From assembly GCA_021778125.1 (NCBI GenBank), contig JAJYCT010000018.1, forward strand, positions 1-32,313: a stretch of 32,313 bases of DNA, read 5' to 3'. Under the pieces are notes generated by a model that saw only the letters and a list, made by a program, of their open reading frames with translations, ran no database searches and had not been told where the DNA came from. The DNA is from Myxococcales bacterium (GTDB taxonomy: Bacteria; Myxococcota_A; Polyangia; Polyangiales; Polyangiaceae). Every line of letters begins with the position of its first letter. Positions within the stretch are counted from its first letter, which is position 1. The translations under genes and the position numbers were made by a program. Of this stretch, positions 28,136 through 32,313 are shown in pieces.

Positions 28136-30144
28136 CGCGCGTCGCTCCCTGGCTGCTGCCGCTCGCGTGCAGCGCCGCGTCGCCGCAGGCCGCCCCCGGG
28201 CCGACGGTGAACATGCGCTTCGCCCGCGCGAGCTTCTACGACGCTCCGTTCCCCAGCGATGACCTGGTGAAGGCCGACGGCACCATCGCGATCGCCGCTT
28301 TCCCCAACCCGTCGGGCGTCTCGCTGGTGGACCAGGCCAAGGCGCTGGCGGGCGCCGCGCACGGATTCTCCGAGGCGGGGGCCATCTATTTCACGACGAC
28401 CGGCGCCGTGAAGGCCGGCGCGCTCCCGGATCTCGCGACCAGCGTGACGCCGCGCGCGAGCGTGTTCCTGATGGGGGTCCAGCCGGGCTCTCCGGAGTAC
28501 CTGCACCGCGTCCCCGTCACGGTCCGCTTCGACGCGGACGGCGGACCGTTCGGCGCGCCCGACCTCCTGTCGCTCCTGCCCCTCCAGGGGCAGCCTCTGC
28601 GACCCAAGACGCGCTACGCGGCCGTCGTCACCACCGCGATCGGCGTCTCGCCCTCCGACGACATGGCCGCGATCGCCGGCGGGCCGGGCCCGCGCGGGAT
28701 CTCGCTCGCCGCCGCCGGCGAGTACCGCGACGCGCTCGCGACGCTGGAGCGGGCCGGCACGCCGCGCGGCGAGGTCGCCGGCCTCGCGGTCTTCACCACC
28801 GACGATCCCGCCGCGCTCGTGAAGGTCGTCCTCGACGACGCCGTCGCGAACCACCTGCCCGCGCCCGACCAGCCGTTCACGCAGACGGACCTCTTCCCGG
28901 AGTTCTGCGTGTACGCGTCGACGCTCCCGATGCCCGACTACCAGGCGGGCGCCCCGCCGTACGACTTCGCGACCAGCGGGGGCACGTGGACCTTCGACGC
29001 GAGCGGCAAGCCGCTCGTGCAGCGGACCGAGGAGGCCGGGATCGTCGTCACGATCCCCCGGCAACCGATGCCGCCCGGCGGCTGGCCCCTGGCGCACTTC
29101 ATCCGCACGGGAGGCGGCGGGTCGCGGCCGCTCGTCGATCGCGGCCCGCAGGCGGTCAACGGGGGCCCGGCGCTCACCCCCGGGACCGGCCCCGCGCTGT
29201 GGTTCGCGCGCGCGGGGCTCGCGGGGGCGAGCGTGGACGGGCCGCACGAGAACCTGCGCAACCTCACGAACGGAAACGAGGACTACGTCATCTTCAACGT
29301 CTTCAACGCACCGGCGCTGCGCGACAACGTCCGCGAGTCGGGCGTCGAGTACGCCCTGTTCGCGCACGTGCTCTCCGGCCTGACGCTCGACGTCCACGAC
29401 TGCCCGGGGACCACGAGCCCCGCGCGCTTCGACGCGAGCCGCTTCGCCCTCATGGGCCACTCGATGGGCGCGACCATTGCGCCCCTGTCGCTGGCGTTCG
29501 AGCCGCTTTACGAGGCCGTGGTCCTCAGCGGCGCGGGGGCGAGCTGGATCGAGAACGTGATGTGGAAAACGCAGCCCATGCCCGTGCGCGGCGACATCGA
29601 GCTCTTCCTCGGCTACACACAGCAGAAGCGCCACCTGGTCGAGGAGGACCCCGTCCTGACGCTCTTCCAGTGGGCCGAGGAGCCGGCCGATTCGGCCGTC
29701 TACGCGCGCGATGTCGTCGCCGAGCCCCCTGCCGGCATCGCCCCGCGCCACGTGCTCATGGAGCAGGGGATCGTCGACCACTACATCATGCCGGCCATCG
29801 CCGACGGCATGAGCCTGTCGCTGGGCCTGGATCTCGCGGGGACGCCGCTCGACGCCTCGAGCCCCGAGCTCCAGAGCGACCACTCGCCGACGCTCGAGAG
29901 CGTGCTGCCCTACTCGGGCGGCACGCAGCTCCCGCTGCCCGTCTCGGGCAACCGCCACGCCGCGGGCCAGGTGCAGACGACCGTCGTCGCCCAGCACCCC
30001 TCCGACGGCATCGAGGACGGCCACGAGATCGTCTTCCAGACGGATCCGCCCAAGCGCGAGTACCGTTGCTTCCTGCAGACGTGGGCCGCGGGGCAGACGC
30101 CTTACGTACCGGTCGCGGGAGATCCCACGGCTCCGTGTCGATGA
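28120..30144 (+). CDS. Large alpha/beta-hydrolase-like lipoprotein
   Basis: A 674-residue exported protein. The GTG at 28120 lies inside the end of the upstream gene and gives a signal peptide with lipobox PLAC (Cys 17: VAPWLLPLACSAASP). After an N-terminal beta-rich region (~30-290), the alpha/beta-hydrolase core appears at ~300-600. It has the nucleophile elbow FALMGHSMGATIAPLSLAFE (Ser 448 in GHSMG), and Asp 553 in GIVDHYIMP could be the acid. It is similar in layout to large surface lipase/esterase-like proteins of Myxococcota. The substrate is unknown. The 16-bp overlap with the deaminase/aldolase suggests cotranscription, though the functions look unrelated. Confidence 0.82.
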   Translation: MFSRLTRVAPWLLPLACSAASPQAAPGPTVNMRFARASFYDAPFPSDDLVKADGTIAIAAFPNPSGVSLVDQAKALAGAAHGFSEAGAIYFTTTGAVKAGALPDLATSVTPRASVFLMGVQPGSPEYLHRVPVTVRFDADGGPFGAPDLLSLLPLQGQPLRPKTRYAAVVTTAIGVSPSDDMAAIAGGPGPRGISLAAAGEYRDALATLERAGTPRGEVAGLAVFTTDDPAALVKVVLDDAVANHLPAPDQPFTQTDLFPEFCVYASTLPMPDYQAGAPPYDFATSGGTWTFDASGKPLVQRTEEAGIVVTIPRQPMPPGGWPLAHFIRTGGGGSRPLVDRGPQAVNGGPALTPGTGPALWFARAGLAGASVDGPHENLRNLTNGNEDYVIFNVFNAPALRDNVRESGVEYALFAHVLSGLTLDVHDCPGTTSPARFDASRFALMGHSMGATIAPLSLAFEPLYEAVVLSGAGASWIENVMWKTQPMPVRGDIELFLGYTQQKRHLVEEDPVLTLFQWAEEPADSAVYARDVVAEPPAGIAPRHVLMEQGIVDHYIMPAIADGMSLSLGLDLAGTPLDASSPELQSDHSPTLESVLPYSGGTQLPLPVSGNRHAAGQVQTTVVAQHPSDGIEDGHEIVFQTDPPKREYRCFLQTWAAGQTPYVPVAGDPTAPCR

Positions 30145-30208
30145 AATGCCGTGCACGAATGTCGGCGTGCTGCCCGCACGCCGACGGAAGGAAGAGGAGA
30201 CGCACACG

Positions 30209-30877
30209 ATGAGCCATCTTGCTTGGACGCTGGGGCTGGTGCTCGGAGGGGCGCTGCTCGCCTGCGGCGGACGCACGACCGACGCGGGCGACGGCGGCCC
30301 GGGAGGAGGCGGCAGCGGCGGAGGCTCGGGCGGGGGCAGCAGCAGCGGCGGGTTTCCGTACACCGGGCCGTCGTGCGCCCCGACGACGATCACGGCGGCG
30401 TGCTGGCAGTGCATCGAGGGCGCGTGCGGCTCGGCGACGAGCTGCCTCACCACCGCGTGCAGCGCGTACTTCGAGTGCTACTGCGCCTGCCAGCCGGGCA
30501 GCTCGTCGTGCCCGACCGCGTGCCAGCACGCGATGACCCCGGCCTGCCAGGCCTGCGGGCAGTCGCTGACGAGCTGCAACCCGCAGAGCTGCTCATCGGC
30601 GTGCGCCGCGACGGCGATCTCGGGCGGCGGCACCAGCGGGGGGGGCGGAACGAGCGGCGGAGGCACGAGCAGCGGCAGCGGAGGAAGCACGAGCACGGTG
30701 CAGTGCACCGGGTCGGGCCAGACCTGCCCGAACGGGCAGAGCATGACGTTCTGTCTGGACACCGCCGCCGGCGGCTCGTGCACGGCCTACTACCAGGTGG
30801 GCAGCCAGCCGTTCCCCTGCGTGTCCTGCACCGACATCACCTCGTGCCAGACCGCGGCGAAACAAGCCTGCATGTAG
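30209..30877 (+). CDS. Cys-rich lipoprotein
   Basis: A 222-residue lipoprotein: MSHLAWTLGLVLGGALLACG with lipobox LLAC (Cys 19). A GAGGAG lies 9 nt before the ATG. A Gly/Ser linker (~28-48) leads to a first Cys-rich domain of about 16 cysteines (CWQC, CYCAC, CQACGQ motifs), then a second Gly/Ser/Thr linker, then a smaller domain with eight cysteines ending at the C-terminus. About 25 cysteines in all, so many disulfides or metal sites are expected outside the cytoplasm. I do not recognise the family by name. It follows the hydrolase-like lipoprotein by 64 bp and precedes the acyl-CoA dehydrogenase. Confidence 0.82.
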   Translation: MSHLAWTLGLVLGGALLACGGRTTDAGDGGPGGGGSGGGSGGGSSSGGFPYTGPSCAPTTITAACWQCIEGACGSATSCLTTACSAYFECYCACQPGSSSCPTACQHAMTPACQACGQSLTSCNPQSCSSACAATAISGGGTSGGGGTSGGGTSSGSGGSTSTVQCTGSGQTCPNGQSMTFCLDTAAGGSCTAYYQVGSQPFPCVSCTDITSCQTAAKQACM

Positions 30878-30955
30878 AGGGGGCTCGCGCCCGTCACCTC
30901 GCCTCGGCCGTCCCCCTTTGAAACGCACCCGGGCCGGGGTAGAGCGTGGAGCACC

Positions 30956-32101
30956 ATGTTCGACTTCGAGCCCACCGAAGAGCAGCGCGCGCTCATCGAA
31001 ACCGCCCGGCGCTTCGCCCGCGAGCGCATCATCCCCATCGCGGCCGAGTGCGACCGCGAGTCCAGGTTCCCGAAGCACGTCTTCGACGAGGCGCACTCCA
31101 TCGGCCTGGTCAACCCGACCATCCCCGCCGAGTACGGCGGTTCGGGCCTGTCCGACGTCGAGTCGAGCTTCATCACCGAGGAGCTCGCGTACGGCTGCTC
31201 GGGCATCCAGACGAGCATGACGGCCAACACGCTGGGCCTCACGCCCATCAAGCTGGCGGGCACCGAGGAGCAGAAGCGCAAGTACCTCGGCTGGCTCGTC
31301 AAGGAGCCCGTGATGGTCGCCTACGCGACGAGCGAGCCGAGCATGGGCAGCGACGTCGCCGGCATGCAGTGCCGCGCGACGCCCGACGCCGGCGGCGGCT
31401 TCGTCCTCAACGGGACCAAGCAGTGGATCACCAACGCCAGCCTCGCGAGCTTCTACGTCGTGTTCGCGACGCAGGACCCCGCCCTCAAGCACAAGGGCAT
31501 CGGCGCATTCATCGTCGAGCGCTCGCAGCAGGGCGTGAAGCCCGGGCGCCACGAGGACAAGCTCGGCCAGCGCGCCAGCGACACGGCGCCGCTCGTCCTC
31601 GAGGATGTCCGCATTCCAGCGAGCCAGGTGCTCGCGTCTCCCGGGCAGGGCTTCAAGCTCGCGATGGAGACGTTCAACCAGACGCGCCCCGACATCGGCG
31701 CGATCGCCGTCGGCGTCATGCGCCGCTGCCTCGACGAGTGCGTGGCGTACGCCAAGGAGCGCAAGACGTTCGGCGTTCCCATCGCGCAGCACCAGCTCAT
31801 CCAGGCGATGCTCGCCGAGATGAAGATCCGCATCGAGGCCACGAGCCTGCTCGTGCGCAAGGCGGCGTGGAACCTCGACAAAGGCAACCGCGACTCGATG
31901 GCGTCGTCGTGCGCCAAGGCGTTCGGCGCGGACGCCGCGATGCAGTCGGCCATCGACGCCGTTCAGGTCTTCGGCGGCTACGGGTTCGTCAAGGACTACC
32001 CGGTCGAGAAGCTCATGCGCGACGCGAAGATCCTCCAGATCTACGAGGGCACCGCGCAGGTGCAGCGCCTGGTCATCGCGCGGCAGGTCCTGGGGAAGTA
32101 G
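30956..32101 (+). CDS. Acyl-CoA dehydrogenase
   Basis: A 381-residue FAD enzyme that introduces the first double bond in fatty-acyl-CoA beta-oxidation, passing electrons to electron-transfer flavoprotein. The full family length is present. Visible blocks are the N-terminal helical domain (FDFEPTEEQRALIETARRFA), VAYATSEPSMGSDVAGMQ and TKQWITNASLASFYVVFA around the flavin. Further on are ERKTFGVPIAQHQLIQAMLA, VQVFGGYGFVKDYPVEKLMR and the catalytic base E364 in ILQIYEGTAQVQ. The position of the Glu fits short/medium-chain enzymes rather than isovaleryl- or long-chain ones. It has no operon partner upstream; the next gene begins immediately after its stop. Confidence 0.95.
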   Translation: MFDFEPTEEQRALIETARRFARERIIPIAAECDRESRFPKHVFDEAHSIGLVNPTIPAEYGGSGLSDVESSFITEELAYGCSGIQTSMTANTLGLTPIKLAGTEEQKRKYLGWLVKEPVMVAYATSEPSMGSDVAGMQCRATPDAGGGFVLNGTKQWITNASLASFYVVFATQDPALKHKGIGAFIVERSQQGVKPGRHEDKLGQRASDTAPLVLEDVRIPASQVLASPGQGFKLAMETFNQTRPDIGAIAVGVMRRCLDECVAYAKERKTFGVPIAQHQLIQAMLAEMKIRIEATSLLVRKAAWNLDKGNRDSMASSCAKAFGADAAMQSAIDAVQVFGGYGFVKDYPVEKLMRDAKILQIYEGTAQVQRLVIARQVLGK

Positions 32102-32313
32102 TTGCGGGCGTCCGGTCCGCTGCCCGCCCTCGCGCTGTCGCTCGTGTCCGCGTGCGCCGGCGCTCGCGGCGGCGGGCCCGATCCCTCCCCACCGTCGCGC
32201 GACGTGATCGTCGCGGACGCGGGGCCGGGCGGCGGCGATCCGGCCTACGTGTACGTCGCGCGCCGGCCGCTCGGCGTCGTGGCGCTGGCCGAGGCGCGCG
32301 GGCTCGACGCCGA
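32102..32313 (+). CDS. Start of a putative lipoprotein (partial)
   Basis: A TTG immediately after the acyl-CoA dehydrogenase stop opens a frame that stays open to the window end (70 codons). The product has a short N-terminus, a hydrophobic stretch (LPALALSLVSAC) with lipobox VSAC (Cys 18), and a Gly/Pro/Ser/Asp linker before a strand (AYVYVARRPLGVVALAEARG). This is the usual layout of lipoproteins here. The remainder is outside the window. The unusual TTG start makes the exact beginning uncertain. Confidence 0.55.
   Translation, partial: MRASGPLPALALSLVSACAGARGGGPDPSPPSRDVIVADAGPGGGDPAYVYVARRPLGVVALAEARGLDA

Overview
The window is high-GC DNA whose gene content points to a myxobacterium-like member of the Myxococcota. 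The signs are a MYXO-CTERM-type C-terminal sorting tail at the left edge, many small lipoproteins with Ala/Ser/Gly-rich linkers, a membrane-anchored Ser/Thr kinase with a DWG motif, and a receiver-only response regulator. It looks chromosomal. I see no rRNA, tRNA, CRISPR array, IS element or phage gene. Genes are tightly packed. The only long stretch without an intact gene is about 22.23-23.5 kb, which holds a broken chimeric SPFH/TolB-like gene.

Layout. 1-4.5 kb: surface and envelope proteins (MYXO-CTERM end, two lipoproteins, a C-anchored protein, a Rieske lipoprotein with a Ser/Gly linker, a PlsC-type acyltransferase, an NrfJ-like OB-fold lipoprotein). 4.6-6.0 kb: thyA-folA. 5.95-12.2 kb (minus strand): a TolC-MFP-RND-UspA operon in which each junction is a 4-nt NTGA overlap. 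12.4-15.55 kb: divergent histidine kinase, receiver-only regulator and ChrA transporter. 15.55-20.7 kb: sulfur-handling genes (two rhodaneses, DUF6132, TauE/SafE, a thioredoxin-like protein, DUF302, a YeiH-type exporter and its LysR regulator). 20.7-23.5 kb: SPFH lipoprotein, small outer-membrane protein, chimeric pseudogene. 23.5-26 kb: a lipoprotein and a Ser/Thr kinase. 26-32.3 kb: a BLH/ETHE1-type metallo-hydrolase, a PLP amino-acid deaminase/aldolase, a large esterase-like lipoprotein, a Cys-rich lipoprotein, an acyl-CoA dehydrogenase and the start of another lipoprotein.

Main result. Six transcription units in the window carry the same two-block element, GAACC-N15/16-GGCTCCNAC, ending 1-9 nt before an ATG that has no Shine-Dalgarno sequence. 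They are exactly the sulfur-related ones: rhodanese lipoprotein, TauE-rhodanese, DUF6132, thioredoxin-like, DUF302, and the BLH hydrolase about 8 kb away. The pattern looks like an ECF-sigma-type promoter driving leaderless mRNAs, and so a dedicated sulfane-sulfur/sulfite regulon. The sigma factor itself is not in the window. The YeiH exporter instead has two tandem T-N11-A LysR boxes.

A second repeated signal is a 32-33 bp quasi-palindrome, GGAAATTCTCC-N8/9-GGAGATTCTCCC. It occurs three times: between the RND operon and the histidine kinase, and at both ends of the SPFH/pseudogene block. Two of the copies lie about 80-105 bp upstream of sequences that fit a sigma-54 -24/-12 promoter.
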